Assembly (NCBI RefSeq): GCF_900096975.1
Contig: NZ_FMYQ01000026.1
Span: 1 to 64,000, forward strand
Direction: 5' to 3'
From: Paraburkholderia lycopersici
Lineage (GTDB): Bacteria; Pseudomonadota; Gammaproteobacteria; Burkholderiales; Burkholderiaceae
DNA length: 64,000 bases
Shown: in pieces, positions 7,723-18,173 of the stretch
Layout of the letters: every line of letters begins with the position of its first letter
Numbering within the stretch: position 1 is the stretch's first letter
The notes under the pieces: model-generated
Told to the model about the DNA's origin: nothing
The model's database searches: none
Seen by the model: only the letters and a program-made list of their open reading frames with translations
Translations under genes and position numbers: made by a program

Positions 7723-9600
7723 TTGAACAACCAGCTGCTCGAACACTACAACCGCGAACTGGCCTACCTCCGCGAACTGGGCGCCGAGTTTGCCGCCCTT
7801 CATCCGAAAATTGCCGGACGGCTCGGTATGCGCGACATGGATGCCGCCGACCCTTACGTCGAACGGCTGCTCGAAGGCTTCGCGTTTCTTACGGCACGCA
7901 TCCACCTGAAGATGGATGCGGAATTTCCGGACTTCTCGCAACGTCTGCTCGATATCCTCTACCCGAACTATCTCGCGCCGACGCCGTCGATGGCCATTGC
8001 CGAGCTGGTGCCCGACAGCCACAAGGGCGATATCAATAACGGCTATCTCGTGCCGCGCGGCACGCCGATGGAAAGCATGAGCCTGAAACGGCAAGGCATG
8101 ACGTGCACCTACGTCACCGCCCACGACGTGGTGCTGCAGCCAATCGAACTCACGCATGTGGAGCTGGGCGGCCTGCCCGCGGGCCTGTCGCTCGCCGCGC
8201 TCGGGGCCGAGGCCGGTTTGTGCCAGAGCGCGCTGCGCATACGTTTTGCGGTGTCGCCCCAGGCCATGCTGCGCAACCTCCGGATGGACCGGCTCGCCCT
8301 GCATCTGAGCGGGCCCGCCATGCAGGCCCAGCAACTGCTCGAATTGCTGATGCAGCATACGGTCGGCGTGGCCGGCCAGATCCGCGGGGCCTCGCCGCAA
8401 CAGATCGTGCTGCCCGCGAGCGCGTTGCGTCACGACGGCTTCACGCCCGACGAAGCCCTGCTGCCCAACGATCTGCGCGGTTTCGACGCCTACCGCCTGC
8501 TGCAGGAATACTTCGCCTTTGCCGCGCGCTTTCTGTTCTGCAGCATTCACGGTCTCGGCCCGCTGTTCGAACGGTGCCCCGAACCCGGGAGTGGACAATC
8601 TGAAACGTTCGACGTCGTGGTGCTGCTCGACCACTACGATGCGAACCTCGCCAGTCTCGTCGATGTGCGACATCTCGCGCTGCACTGCACGCCGATCATC
8701 AACCTCTATCCGAAAACAGCGGACCGCATCGCGCTCGATGAAAGGACTACCGAATATCACGTCGTCGTCGATCGCGTCAAACCGCTCGATCACGAAGTCT
8801 TTTCCGTACGGCGTCTGAGCGCGAGTTCGAACGAGCAGCGAGAAACGCAAACGTTCAGGCCGTTCTATCACACGCAGCACACGGACCACACCGATTTCGG
8901 CGCCTACTTCTCGGTGCGGCGCGAGCCGCGCCTGTCGTCGGCACACGGCAGGCGCACCACGTACGCGGGATCGGAAACGTTCGTGTCGCTCGTCGATCAG
9001 CAGCAGGCGCCCTGGCGCAGCAATCTGAAGTACATGACGGCCGATGTGCTATGCACGAACCGCGATCTGCCGCTGCTGCTGCAAGGCCGGGAAATCGACG
9101 ACTTTGCTCTCGTCAGCTCGTTCCCGGTGCGGGAGACGCGGTTGCGCCGCAGCCCGACGCCGCCGCTCCCGGCCCTCTCCAGGGACCTCGTCACGTGGGG
9201 CTTGATCAGCCAGTTGCAGATCAACTATCTAGGCCTCATGGAGCGAGACCCCGTGGAAGGCGCAAGCGCGCTGAGGCAACTGCTCTCGCTCCATGCAAGC
9301 CTGAGCGAGCCTGCCGTCGCCCGGCAGATCGAAGGCATCCGCCATTGCCGCCTGCGGCCCGTCCACCGCAGGGCCGCGCACGCCGGCCCCGCCATGTTCG
9401 CACGCGGCGTCGCGATTGATCTCACTGTCGACGAACAGGCGTTCTCGGGCACCACGCCCTATCTGTTCGGTGCCGTGCTCGAACATCTGTTCTCGCGCCT
9501 CGTCACGATCAACTCATTCGTCGAAACCACCCTGCACAGCCAGCAACGGGGGGAAATCGCGTTCTGGGCGCCGCGTACCGGCGGCAAGGCCTTGCTATGA
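7723..9600 (+). CDS. tssF: Type VI baseplate protein TssF, TTG start
   Basis: 625 residues. The frame is open further upstream within tssE, but the family begins with NNQLLEHYNRELAYLRELG, which fixes the start at the TTG at 7723, four bases after the tssE stop. The segments RLGMRDMDAADPYVERLLEGF and FPDFSQRLLDILYPNYLAPTP are classic TssF. The protein joins TssE, TssG and TssK in the baseplate wedges. Its stop overlaps the tssG start (ATGA). The weak start codon may keep the level below that of neighbours. Confidence 0.93.
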   Translation: MNNQLLEHYNRELAYLRELGAEFAALHPKIAGRLGMRDMDAADPYVERLLEGFAFLTARIHLKMDAEFPDFSQRLLDILYPNYLAPTPSMAIAELVPDSHKGDINNGYLVPRGTPMESMSLKRQGMTCTYVTAHDVVLQPIELTHVELGGLPAGLSLAALGAEAGLCQSALRIRFAVSPQAMLRNLRMDRLALHLSGPAMQAQQLLELLMQHTVGVAGQIRGASPQQIVLPASALRHDGFTPDEALLPNDLRGFDAYRLLQEYFAFAARFLFCSIHGLGPLFERCPEPGSGQSETFDVVVLLDHYDANLASLVDVRHLALHCTPIINLYPKTADRIALDERTTEYHVVVDRVKPLDHEVFSVRRLSASSNEQRETQTFRPFYHTQHTDHTDFGAYFSVRREPRLSSAHGRRTTYAGSETFVSLVDQQQAPWRSNLKYMTADVLCTNRDLPLLLQGREIDDFALVSSFPVRETRLRRSPTPPLPALSRDLVTWGLISQLQINYLGLMERDPVEGASALRQLLSLHASLSEPAVARQIEGIRHCRLRPVHRRAAHAGPAMFARGVAIDLTVDEQAFSGTTPYLFGAVLEHLFSRLVTINSFVETTLHSQQRGEIAFWAPRTGGKALL

Positions 9601-10688
9601 ACGTGCATGGTCCGCTCCAACCCGATCAGGCGGCACTTCCCGGCGACTTCTGGCAGGCACGGGTCGAAGCGCCGTTCGCATACGATCTGTTCCAGTTACT
9701 GCGTCGCCTCGATGCCCGGAATTATCGGCACCATCTGCTCGGTCGCGCACCCAGTCCGCGCGAGGAACCGCTGCGCATCGGGCAGGAGCCGTCGCTGTCG
9801 TTCGCGCCGTCCGCCGTGGCGAAGATCGCACCGCGCGCCGGCTCGCCGCTTTACGACGTGAGCATCCGCAGCCTCGGCCTGTTCGGGCCGAACGGCCCGC
9901 TGCCGCTGCACCTGACCGAATATGTTCACGAGCGTGTCCTGCATCATCACGACCAGGCCCTGCTGAATTTCTGCAACCTGTTTCACCACCGGCTAACGCT
10001 CCTGTTTTACCGCGCCTGGGCAGATACGCAGCCTGCGGTATCGCTCGACCGCCCCGACAACCCGCGCTTCGATCGCTATCTATCGAGCCTGATCGGCCTC
10101 GGCTGCGACCTCGCGGCGCCGCGCGACAGCCTCGCGCCACACGCCCGGTATTACGTGACGGGGCATCTGACGCGGCAAATTCGCAACGTGGAAGGCCTGA
10201 AGAATATCCTGACCGGTTACTTCGGGATTCCTGTTCATATCGTGCAGAACGTGCCGGTATGGCTACCCGTCGATACCTCGCAGCAAGCCCGCCTCAAGGC
10301 CGGTCGCCGCGAAGCGCGGCTCGGTCTGTCCTCGACGCTGGGCATCGCGGTGCGCGACATCCAGCACAAGTTCCGGATCGAACTCGGCCCGATGCCGCTC
10401 GATCTCTATAACCGCTTCCTGCCCGACGGCGATCTGCTCGTGCAATTGCGCGACTGGGTCCGTCAATACGTCGGCATCGAATTCATCTGGGATCTGAGAC
10501 TCATTCTCGACCGCGGCCACGCCGGTCCGACGATCGTCGGCTCGCGGCAGCGACTGGGGCTGAACACGTGGCTGCGCGCGCCGTCCTCCTCCGCGCAGCA
10601 CGGCGAGCTGAACCAGTTGATATTCACGCCCGAGCCGCAGGACGCGCCTCTCACGCAACAGACAACCGCCGCCAGCCCACTTCATTGA
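9597..10688 (+). CDS. tssG: Type VI baseplate protein TssG
   Basis: 363 residues. It shows FAYDLFQLLRRLDAR at the N terminus, LFGPNGPLPLHLTEYVHERV with the conserved Gly-Pro-Leu-Pro, and HHRLTLLFYRAWAD, all typical of TssG (ImpH). It forms the TssF2-TssG wedge core. ATG overlaps the tssF stop by four bases, and clpV follows three bases after its own stop. Confidence 0.93.
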   Translation: MNVHGPLQPDQAALPGDFWQARVEAPFAYDLFQLLRRLDARNYRHHLLGRAPSPREEPLRIGQEPSLSFAPSAVAKIAPRAGSPLYDVSIRSLGLFGPNGPLPLHLTEYVHERVLHHHDQALLNFCNLFHHRLTLLFYRAWADTQPAVSLDRPDNPRFDRYLSSLIGLGCDLAAPRDSLAPHARYYVTGHLTRQIRNVEGLKNILTGYFGIPVHIVQNVPVWLPVDTSQQARLKAGRREARLGLSSTLGIAVRDIQHKFRIELGPMPLDLYNRFLPDGDLLVQLRDWVRQYVGIEFIWDLRLILDRGHAGPTIVGSRQRLGLNTWLRAPSSSAQHGELNQLIFTPEPQDAPLTQQTTAASPLH

Positions 10689-10691
10689 GTC

Positions 10692-13475
10692 ATGGTCATG
10701 ATCAGCCGTTCCATTCTCTTCAGCAAACTCAACAGCTGGCTCTTGAAGTCACTGGAAAACTCGACCGCACTGTGCAAGCTGCGCGGCAATCCGCAGGTGG
10801 AGCTGGTTCACTGGCTGCATCAACTGATGCAGGGCAGCGATACCGACCTGCAGGTCATCGTGCGTCATTTCGGACTTGACGAAAAAGCGCTGCGCGAGGA
10901 CATCGTCCGCGAACTGGATCGCCTGCCTCGCAGCGACAGCGCGGCCTCCGACCTCTCCCCCGAGATCGACGGAGCGGTCGAGCGTGGCTGGTTCCACGCA
11001 TCGCTTAGGTCGGGCAAGGCCTGGATGAGAAGCGCCGATCTGCTGCTCGGCATTCTCAACACGACCAACCTGCGCAACCATCTGCACCGGATTTCGCCGC
11101 AGTTCGCGCACATCGAGGCGAAAGCGCTGGAAGCGCAATACGGCCTGCTGCTGGCCAGTTCAAGCGAGGGCAACGTCGCGCAAAGCGGTGGGGCGGCGCG
11201 CGGGGCCGGCACGGAAGCGAGCGGAAACGCGCCTGCCGGCGGGCCGCAAGGCAACGGCAGCCTGCAACGCTATGCCGTCGATCTGACCGAAAAGGCGAAG
11301 CTCGACGAGATCGATCCGGTGGTCGGGCGCGACGAGGAAATCCGCCAGATCGTCGATATCCTGATGCGGCGGCGGCAGAACAACCCGCTGCTCACGGGCG
11401 AGGCCGGCGTGGGCAAGACGGCCATAGTCGAAGGTCTCGCGCTGCGCATCGCGCGCGGCGACGTGCCGCCGGCGCTGCGCGACGTCCGGCTCTGGCAGCT
11501 CGACATGGGCTTGATGCAGGCAGGTGCCGGCATGAAGGGCGAATTCGAGACGCGTCTGCAGGGCGTCATCCATGAGGTTCAGTCGAGTCCGGCGCCCATT
11601 GTGCTGTTCATCGACGAAATCCACACCCTCGTCGGCGCGGGCGGCGCAGCGGGCACGGGCGACGCCGCCAATCTGATGAAGCCGGCGCTCTCGCGCGGAC
11701 AGTTACGCACGATCGGCGCAACGACGTGGTCCGAATACAAGAAGTACATCGAGAAGGACCCCGCGCTCACACGCCGCTTCCAGGCCGTGCAGATCATGGA
11801 GCCCAGCGAAAAGCAGGCCATGACGATGCTTCGGCATACCGTCAGCACGCTCGAACGGCATCACCAGGTCCTGTTGCTCGACGAAGCCATCGAAGCGGCA
11901 GTGCGGCTCTCGCACCGCTACATTCCGGCGCGGCAATTGCCCGACAAGGCCGTCAGCCTGCTCGACACCGCCTGCGCCAGAGTCGCCGTCAGTCAGCACG
12001 CGGAGCCGGCGCAGGTCGAGGACTGCCGCCGGCTGATCGAAGCACTGGAGCTGGAACTCGGCATCGTGGCCCGGGAGCAGCACATCGGCATCGAACACGA
12101 GGAACGGGTACGCCAGGTGCGGCAGAAGCTCGACGACGAGCGTGCCGCGCTCGCGGCATTGCAGGTGCGTTGGGAACGGGAGCGCGACCTCGCGCGGCAG
12201 ATCATCGAACTGCGCCGGCAGTTGCGCGATCGGCCCGCACCGGACGACACGGCCATGCAGGCCGCCGTTTCGCCGGACACGGCGAAACAGGCGATCCCCG
12301 AGGCCGTTCCGGCTGGCGGCAGCGATACGGCTGACGAAATCGCCCTGCCCGACATCAAGGATGACGAACCTGTCCCGGTTCCGCTCGACGCACAGCGCGC
12401 GAAGCTTGCCGTACTCCAGGCCGAACTGGGCGCCTGCCAGCTCGATGCGCCGCTGATCTTTCCCGCCGTCGATGCAAACACCGTGGCCACCGTCGTCGCC
12501 GACTGGACCGGCATCCCGCTCGGCCGCATGATGAAGGACGAAATCGACGCAGTCCTGAACCTCACGGAAACGTTGAGCCGGCGCGTGATCGGACAGACAC
12601 GGGGACTCGATCTGATGGCGCGGCGCGTGCTCAGTTCCCGCGCGAAGCTCGACGATCCGGACAAGCCGGTGGGAGTCTTCCTGCTGTGCGGTCCGTCAGG
12701 CGTGGGCAAGACCGAAACGGCGTTCGCGCTGGCCGAGGCGCTCTACGGCGGCGAACAGAACGTCGTCTCGATCAACATGAGCGAGTTCCAGGAGGCCCAT
12801 ACCGTTTCCACGCTGAAAGGCGCGCCGCCCGGTTATGTCGGCTACGGCGAAGGAGGCGTGCTGACCGAGGCCGTGCGACGGCGTCCCTATAGCGTCGTGC
12901 TGCTCGACGAAATCGAAAAAGCGCACCCCGACGTGCACGAAATATTCTTCCAGGTCTTCGACAAGGGCTGGATGGAGGACGGCGAAGGGCGGCACATCGA
13001 TTTCCGCAACACGATCATCATCCTGACCTCGAACGTCGGAGCCGAGGTTTTTTTGCAGCATTGCTCGCCGGGAGCAGCATGGCCCGACGCCGACGCGCTC
13101 ACGGAGGCGTTGCGCGAACCGCTGCTCGAAGCCTTCCCTGCCGCCTTGCTGGGCCGTCTGCGGGTCGTGCCGTACTACCCGCTCAATGACGGCACGCTCG
13201 CGCAGATCGTGCGCCTGCAACTCGCCCGCATCCAGCAGCGCCTGCTGGACAACCACCAGATCCGCAGCCGCTACGACGACGCACTCGTGCAGCAGGTCGT
13301 GGCCCGCTGCAACGAGCCGGAGTCGGGTGGACGCATGGTGGACGCGATCCTCGTCAACCAGTTGCTGCCACGCATCAGCCATGCGCTGCTGACCGCCACG
13401 CAGCAAGGCCAGCGCTACCGGACGTTGTGCATAGGCATGGACGACGACACGTTCACCTGTGAATTCGAGATCTGA
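10692..13475 (+). CDS. clpV: Type VI sheath-disassembly AAA+ ATPase ClpV (TssH)
   Basis: 927 residues. An N-terminal sheath-binding domain (about 1-160) is followed by a first AAA+ module with Walker A GEAGVGKT near residue 236 and Walker B LFIDEIHTL near 306. The second module has GPSGVGKT near 667 and VVLLDEIEKAH near 735. Between them lies a coiled-coil arm and a Pro/Asp-rich insertion (about residues 510-575). ClpV threads TssC from contracted sheaths so that subunits can be reused. The start at 10692 (ATG, then a second ATG two codons later) lies three bases after tssG. Confidence 0.95.
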   Translation: MVMISRSILFSKLNSWLLKSLENSTALCKLRGNPQVELVHWLHQLMQGSDTDLQVIVRHFGLDEKALREDIVRELDRLPRSDSAASDLSPEIDGAVERGWFHASLRSGKAWMRSADLLLGILNTTNLRNHLHRISPQFAHIEAKALEAQYGLLLASSSEGNVAQSGGAARGAGTEASGNAPAGGPQGNGSLQRYAVDLTEKAKLDEIDPVVGRDEEIRQIVDILMRRRQNNPLLTGEAGVGKTAIVEGLALRIARGDVPPALRDVRLWQLDMGLMQAGAGMKGEFETRLQGVIHEVQSSPAPIVLFIDEIHTLVGAGGAAGTGDAANLMKPALSRGQLRTIGATTWSEYKKYIEKDPALTRRFQAVQIMEPSEKQAMTMLRHTVSTLERHHQVLLLDEAIEAAVRLSHRYIPARQLPDKAVSLLDTACARVAVSQHAEPAQVEDCRRLIEALELELGIVAREQHIGIEHEERVRQVRQKLDDERAALAALQVRWERERDLARQIIELRRQLRDRPAPDDTAMQAAVSPDTAKQAIPEAVPAGGSDTADEIALPDIKDDEPVPVPLDAQRAKLAVLQAELGACQLDAPLIFPAVDANTVATVVADWTGIPLGRMMKDEIDAVLNLTETLSRRVIGQTRGLDLMARRVLSSRAKLDDPDKPVGVFLLCGPSGVGKTETAFALAEALYGGEQNVVSINMSEFQEAHTVSTLKGAPPGYVGYGEGGVLTEAVRRRPYSVVLLDEIEKAHPDVHEIFFQVFDKGWMEDGEGRHIDFRNTIIILTSNVGAEVFLQHCSPGAAWPDADALTEALREPLLEAFPAALLGRLRVVPYYPLNDGTLAQIVRLQLARIQQRLLDNHQIRSRYDDALVQQVVARCNEPESGGRMVDAILVNQLLPRISHALLTATQQGQRYRTLCIGMDDDTFTCEFEI

Positions 13476-13540
13476 CCCACGCATCCGGCCTTCATTTCTT
13501 CATCACCGGGATTCACTGACTTCACGGAAAACAGACTGCC

Positions 13541-15472
13541 ATGAGCGCCCTCAACCGTATCTTCGTCGCCGATATCCCGTCATACGACGGCGACCCGCTG
13601 CTGTTCCGCTCGCTGACCGGAGAGGAAAGCCTGTCCACGCTCTACGATTTCGACGTCACGCTGCTCAGCGCGAGCCAGTCGGTCGACCTGAATGCCCTGC
13701 TCGGCAAGTCGCTCACGGTGGAGATCAACGACATTCCCGCCGCCCCGCGCTACCTCAACGGCATCGTCACGAGCATGGCGCTCTCGGGCCGCGAAGCGAG
13801 CGGCAACCGTTACTACCTCTATCGGGCAACCGTGCGCCCGGGGCTCTGGTACGCGACCCAGAACCACGACTTCCGGATTTTTCAGGAAAAGACGGTCCCC
13901 GAAATCCTCTCGAAAGTGCTCGACGGCTACCAGATCAAGGTCGAAAGCCGCCTGAGCTACACGTATCGCACATGGGGCTATTGCGTCCAGTATCAGGAAA
14001 GCGACTTCGCTTTCATCAGCCGGCTCATGGAACATGAAGGGATCTACTATTACTTCACGCACCAGCGGGGCGGCCATACGCTCGTACTGACCGATTCGCC
14101 GCAGGGGCACGACGCCCTGGCGGGTTACGAGGTCATCGATTACCGGCTCTCCGAAGGCGGTCTGGCCGAGAATGCGTCCAACATCCAGCAATGGCGTGTT
14201 TCGGACTCCATCACGCCAGGTCGTCTGAGCGCCGACGACTACGACTTCCGCAAACCGCGCGCACGGCTGCTGGAAGCACGCGAAAACCCCGCCTCCCATG
14301 CCGGCGACAAGGCGCAACGCTTCGAATGGCCCGGCGGCTACACCACCGCGAACGAAGGCAGTTTTTACACCCAGGTCCGGCAGCAGGAGCAGGAGTCGCG
14401 GCACGAACAGGCATCGGGCATGGCCACGTCTCCCGGTATCGCGCCCGGCTACCGATTTACGCTCGCCAATGCGCCGCGCGACGAAGACAACCGCGCCTAT
14501 CTGATTACCGGAGCGCGCTACGTCTTTCAGGAAAGCAGCTACGCCAGCCAGAACGACGACCCGGCCAGGCACCGCATCGAATTCAGCGCCGTGCCCGCGG
14601 CGATCAACTGGCGTCCGGCGCGCGTCACGCCCAGGCCGAAAACCCACGGGCCGCAGACCGCTGAAGTCGTCGGACCGGCCGGCGAATCGATCTGGACCGA
14701 CCGGTACGGGCGCGTCAAGCTCAAGTTCCGCTGGGACCGCTACGCGAGTGGCGACGATTCGAGTTCGTGCTGGGTGCGCGTATCGAGCATCTGGGCCGGC
14801 TGGAAATTCGGCGCGATCCAGGTGCCGCGCGTCGGCGAGGAGGTGGTCGTCGATTTCATCAACGGCGACCCGGACCGGCCCCTGATCATCGGGCGCGTCT
14901 ACAACGAGGACAACATGCCGCCGTGGGATCTGCCCGCCGATGCGACGAAGATGGGCATCACGAGCCGCACCAAGGACGGCAATGCCGCCAAGGCAAACTT
15001 CCTGAGCCTCGATGACGCCCCCGGCCGGGAATCGTTTGCGATGCACGCCGAGCGCGACATGGGCGTGACCGTCGAGAACGACCAGGCGATCACCGTAGGG
15101 GTGAACCAGCTCGTCGCGGTAGGCGCGAACCAGGTCACGACCGTCGGAGCCAATCTGATGGAGGCCGTTGGCGGCAACGCCCTGCAGACCTACGCCGTCG
15201 ATCTGACCACGATCGTCACGGGCACCTCGCTCTCGGCAGCCGATGTCTCCATCGACGCCTCCCGCAACAAGATCATTGCGGCCGGGCTACGCGCCGCGGT
15301 GGTTGGCGCGGATTTCAACGTCGCCGGCATTCGTGCCGAAATCAATCCGGTCTATCTCGGCGTCAGCTCCGCCAAGATACTTGCAGACAACACGGTGCTG
15401 GACCTCTACAGCCAGAAGATCGCGATGGGCCAACTCGCGCTGTACGCCCACGGCCTGACACTGTTCATCTGA
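13541..15472 (+). CDS. vgrG: Type VI spike protein VgrG (TssI)
   Basis: 643 residues. The gp27-like base comes first (LFRSLTGEESLSTLYDFDVT, then YRTWGYCVQYQESDFAFISR), then the gp5 OB fold with GESIWTDRYGRVKLKFRWDR and SSCWVRVSSIWAGWKFG, and IQVPRVGEEVVVDFINGDPD. The last ~120 residues are the V-G-x-N/V-G-A-N beta-helix needle. There is no extra C-terminal effector domain, so toxins must travel on adaptors or on the spike tip. The following genes are the adaptor and tip module. Confidence 0.95.
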   Translation: MSALNRIFVADIPSYDGDPLLFRSLTGEESLSTLYDFDVTLLSASQSVDLNALLGKSLTVEINDIPAAPRYLNGIVTSMALSGREASGNRYYLYRATVRPGLWYATQNHDFRIFQEKTVPEILSKVLDGYQIKVESRLSYTYRTWGYCVQYQESDFAFISRLMEHEGIYYYFTHQRGGHTLVLTDSPQGHDALAGYEVIDYRLSEGGLAENASNIQQWRVSDSITPGRLSADDYDFRKPRARLLEARENPASHAGDKAQRFEWPGGYTTANEGSFYTQVRQQEQESRHEQASGMATSPGIAPGYRFTLANAPRDEDNRAYLITGARYVFQESSYASQNDDPARHRIEFSAVPAAINWRPARVTPRPKTHGPQTAEVVGPAGESIWTDRYGRVKLKFRWDRYASGDDSSSCWVRVSSIWAGWKFGAIQVPRVGEEVVVDFINGDPDRPLIIGRVYNEDNMPPWDLPADATKMGITSRTKDGNAAKANFLSLDDAPGRESFAMHAERDMGVTVENDQAITVGVNQLVAVGANQVTTVGANLMEAVGGNALQTYAVDLTTIVTGTSLSAADVSIDASRNKIIAAGLRAAVVGADFNVAGIRAEINPVYLGVSSAKILADNTVLDLYSQKIAMGQLALYAHGLTLFI

Positions 15473-15596
15473 GCACCATGTCCATTCGAATTCCTGACCT
15501 GTCACTTGCCGCCGCCGGCATACCGCCTGCCGGGACATGCCAAACGGCGCGGCACGATGCCGGCCATCGTGCCGCATCCCTGCCCGGGAGCCCGGC

Positions 15597-18173
15597 ATGA
15601 GAGTCATCAAGCCGCTGCGCCTCGGCGTGCTGAGCCGCCCCTACCGCTGGCAGGGCGAGTACCGTCTCGGCGTATCCATTCTCGCCCTGTCGAGCATGGG
15701 CGCCCATCCGCAACTGCGTCCCGAGCCCGAACTCTGGGAGCTTGCCGGTGCGGAGCTTGCCGCGTCCGATCGCATCGTCGATCTCGCCTATTCCAAGCAC
15801 TATCCGGAATTTCTGGCTACGGGCTATGCCTATACGCTCTCGCAAAAGGATGCGACCCAGTGCGAGGTGTCGGTTCAGGTCGAGGCGTTGCGCAAGACGC
15901 TGATCGTCTCCGGCGAACGTCACTGGCTCGAACCGGGCGATGCCGGAGCACAGGAGCGACGCCACTCGCCGGCGCAACCGTTCGAGCGCATCCGGCTCGA
16001 CTGGAGCACCGCCTACGGCGGCCCGGCCTGCCCCGACAATCCGCATGGCATCGGCGCCCCGGCGGAAGGCAAGCCCGCCGCGCTGCTGCCCCACGTCGAA
16101 ATGCCTCACGACCGGATCACGGCGCCCGATCAAACCATCGCGGCCGCGGGTTTCGGTCCGCTGGGATTGCAGTGGCCGCGTCGAATGCGGCTGGCCGGCG
16201 AATGCCATGACGCCGCCTGGCTACAGCAGCATTTTCCGGGCTTCGCCACGGATTTCGATCCGCGTTTCTTCAACATGGCCGCGGAGGGGCAGGTCTGGCT
16301 CGACCGCACCGCCATCCCGCCGGGCGCCTCGTACGCGATTCAGAACATGCACCCCGCGCATCGTCGCCTCGAAGGCCGGCTGCCCGCGTGGCAGGCGCGC
16401 TGCTTCATCAACCGGCAGTCGGGCCCGGACGAGGTATTCGAAGAAATCGCGATGCGACACACCACGGTGTGGTTCTTTCCGCATCTGGAGCAGATGATCC
16501 TCGTCTACCACGGCACCGCCGCGATCACCGAGGACGACGCCCACGACGTGCGCTCGCTGATGCCGGCGCTCGAACCAGCAGCGGCGGCACGGCCGCCGGC
16601 CCACTACCGCAAGGTCTGGCTGCAACGCGAAGACCGGCAGACGGGCGCTCTCCATGCGTTCGAGGAACACGACCTGCTGCCCGGCGACGCAATCGGTCCC
16701 TGGATCGACACGGAAAGCCCGGCCGCGCAGGCAAGCGCGCTGCAAACGCACATGGCGGGCCGCCGGCAACGCATCGAGGAAGAAAACCGCAGACATCTCG
16801 CGGGACACGGTGCAAACGTGATCGACCTGAACACCACCGCCGACGACGCCCTCCCGATCGAGCCCGTCCGCCTCGCCGATCTCCCCGCCTACGCGAAGAC
16901 GCTTGAAGCACGGGCGGCACAGGCGAAGCACGACGCCGAAACGCAATTGCGAGACCGCGGCCACGACCCGGAATGCTTCGCCGCCACGGCGGCGCGCGCC
17001 AGTGGCCCCGAGAACCTGCACCGGATGCGCGAGCAGTTGCGGCATCAAGCCGGGGCACACCCGGATCAGGTCACGCCCGAGCAACTGGAAGCATCAGAAC
17101 AAGCCTTGCACGACATGTATCTCCATGCGCTGGAAAGCCAGGCAATCCCGCCGCGCCTCGACGCGGAAACCATGAACGGACTGCGCCGCGAGATCGAGGC
17201 GCGCCTCGCCGGCGAGCGCAACTTCGACGGCATGGACCTGACGGGCGCCGACCTGAGCGGGCTCGACCTGCGCCGCGCGAGCTTTCGCCGCACGCTGTTC
17301 GAGAACGCCAACCTGCGGAACTGCCGGTTCGACGGTTCCGATCTGCGCGAAGCCGTGCTCGCGCGAACGGAGCTTGTCGACGCCTCGTTGCGCGACACGC
17401 GGCTCGATCAGGCCACCCTGTTCCGCAGCGACTGCTCGCGGGCCGACTTCAGCCGCGCGACGCTCATCGGCACGCGGCTTGGGGAAGCCTTGCTCGACAA
17501 CAGCCGCTTCGCCGGCAGCCGGCTCGAAAACCTGACGCTCAACAAGACATTTCTGCTGCAGTGCGACTTCAGCCACGCGAAGCTCGGCCAGCTCGTGTTC
17601 GACGAAACGCTGCTCCGGCGCTGCACGTTCAACGAAAGCTGGCTGCACAAGACCCTGTTCAATCATTGCGTGCTCGACAAGATCGACTTCACGTCCGCGC
17701 AGATCAGCCGTTGCAGCTGGGTTCAATGCCGGATCGGCGCGGACTTTGCGCAAAGCCGGATTCAACTCTCGGCGTTCACGTCGAATACCGTCTTCGAGGG
17801 CGCGAGCTTCGGGAACGCCGATCTGCACAAGTGCAACTTCCGCGCCTCGACGCTGGACGGTTGCTCGTTTGCCCGCGCCCGGCTCGATGGCTGCGACTTC
17901 TCCGAGGCTTCGCTGCGGGAAGCCGATCTCTCCGTCGCCAACGCCAGCCAGAGCAACTTCACGCGCAGCGATCTGAGCGCGGCTTCGCTACAGCACGCAA
18001 AGCTGATCGGCGCGACGCTGAAGCAGGCAAAACTCAACGCCAGCGATTTTCGCGGCGCCAATCTCTTTCGCGCCGACATCGCCCAGACGGAAACAGACGA
18101 CGCAACCTGCTGGGAAGGCGCCTATACGACGCAGATGAAGACGGTGCCGACGCTGCGGAGGATGGCTTCATGA
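15597..18173 (+). CDS. DUF2169 adaptor fused to pentapeptide repeats
   Basis: The start at 15597 follows a GGGAG site and gives 858 residues beginning MRVIKPLRLGVLSRPYRWQG, the usual DUF2169 opening. DUF2169 occupies about residues 1-330, including RLDWSTAYGGPACPDNPHG and FFPHLEQMILVYHGTAAI. A helical charged linker follows, and from about residue 538 to 845 comes a run of A(D/N)Lxx pentapeptides (MDLTGADLSGLDLRRASFRR). DUF2169 proteins act as chaperones that load PAAR-like effectors on VgrG (known for an Agrobacterium example). The stop overlaps the next gene by ATGA. Here the pentapeptide part may itself be the cargo or a scaffold; this is inference. Confidence 0.85.
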   Translation: MRVIKPLRLGVLSRPYRWQGEYRLGVSILALSSMGAHPQLRPEPELWELAGAELAASDRIVDLAYSKHYPEFLATGYAYTLSQKDATQCEVSVQVEALRKTLIVSGERHWLEPGDAGAQERRHSPAQPFERIRLDWSTAYGGPACPDNPHGIGAPAEGKPAALLPHVEMPHDRITAPDQTIAAAGFGPLGLQWPRRMRLAGECHDAAWLQQHFPGFATDFDPRFFNMAAEGQVWLDRTAIPPGASYAIQNMHPAHRRLEGRLPAWQARCFINRQSGPDEVFEEIAMRHTTVWFFPHLEQMILVYHGTAAITEDDAHDVRSLMPALEPAAAARPPAHYRKVWLQREDRQTGALHAFEEHDLLPGDAIGPWIDTESPAAQASALQTHMAGRRQRIEEENRRHLAGHGANVIDLNTTADDALPIEPVRLADLPAYAKTLEARAAQAKHDAETQLRDRGHDPECFAATAARASGPENLHRMREQLRHQAGAHPDQVTPEQLEASEQALHDMYLHALESQAIPPRLDAETMNGLRREIEARLAGERNFDGMDLTGADLSGLDLRRASFRRTLFENANLRNCRFDGSDLREAVLARTELVDASLRDTRLDQATLFRSDCSRADFSRATLIGTRLGEALLDNSRFAGSRLENLTLNKTFLLQCDFSHAKLGQLVFDETLLRRCTFNESWLHKTLFNHCVLDKIDFTSAQISRCSWVQCRIGADFAQSRIQLSAFTSNTVFEGASFGNADLHKCNFRASTLDGCSFARARLDGCDFSEASLREADLSVANASQSNFTRSDLSAASLQHAKLIGATLKQAKLNASDFRGANLFRADIAQTETDDATCWEGAYTTQMKTVPTLRRMAS

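Noticed and set aside
13580..15046. 488-codon minus-strand frame opposite vgrG
   Set aside because: Same cause; composition and lack of start signals argue against it.
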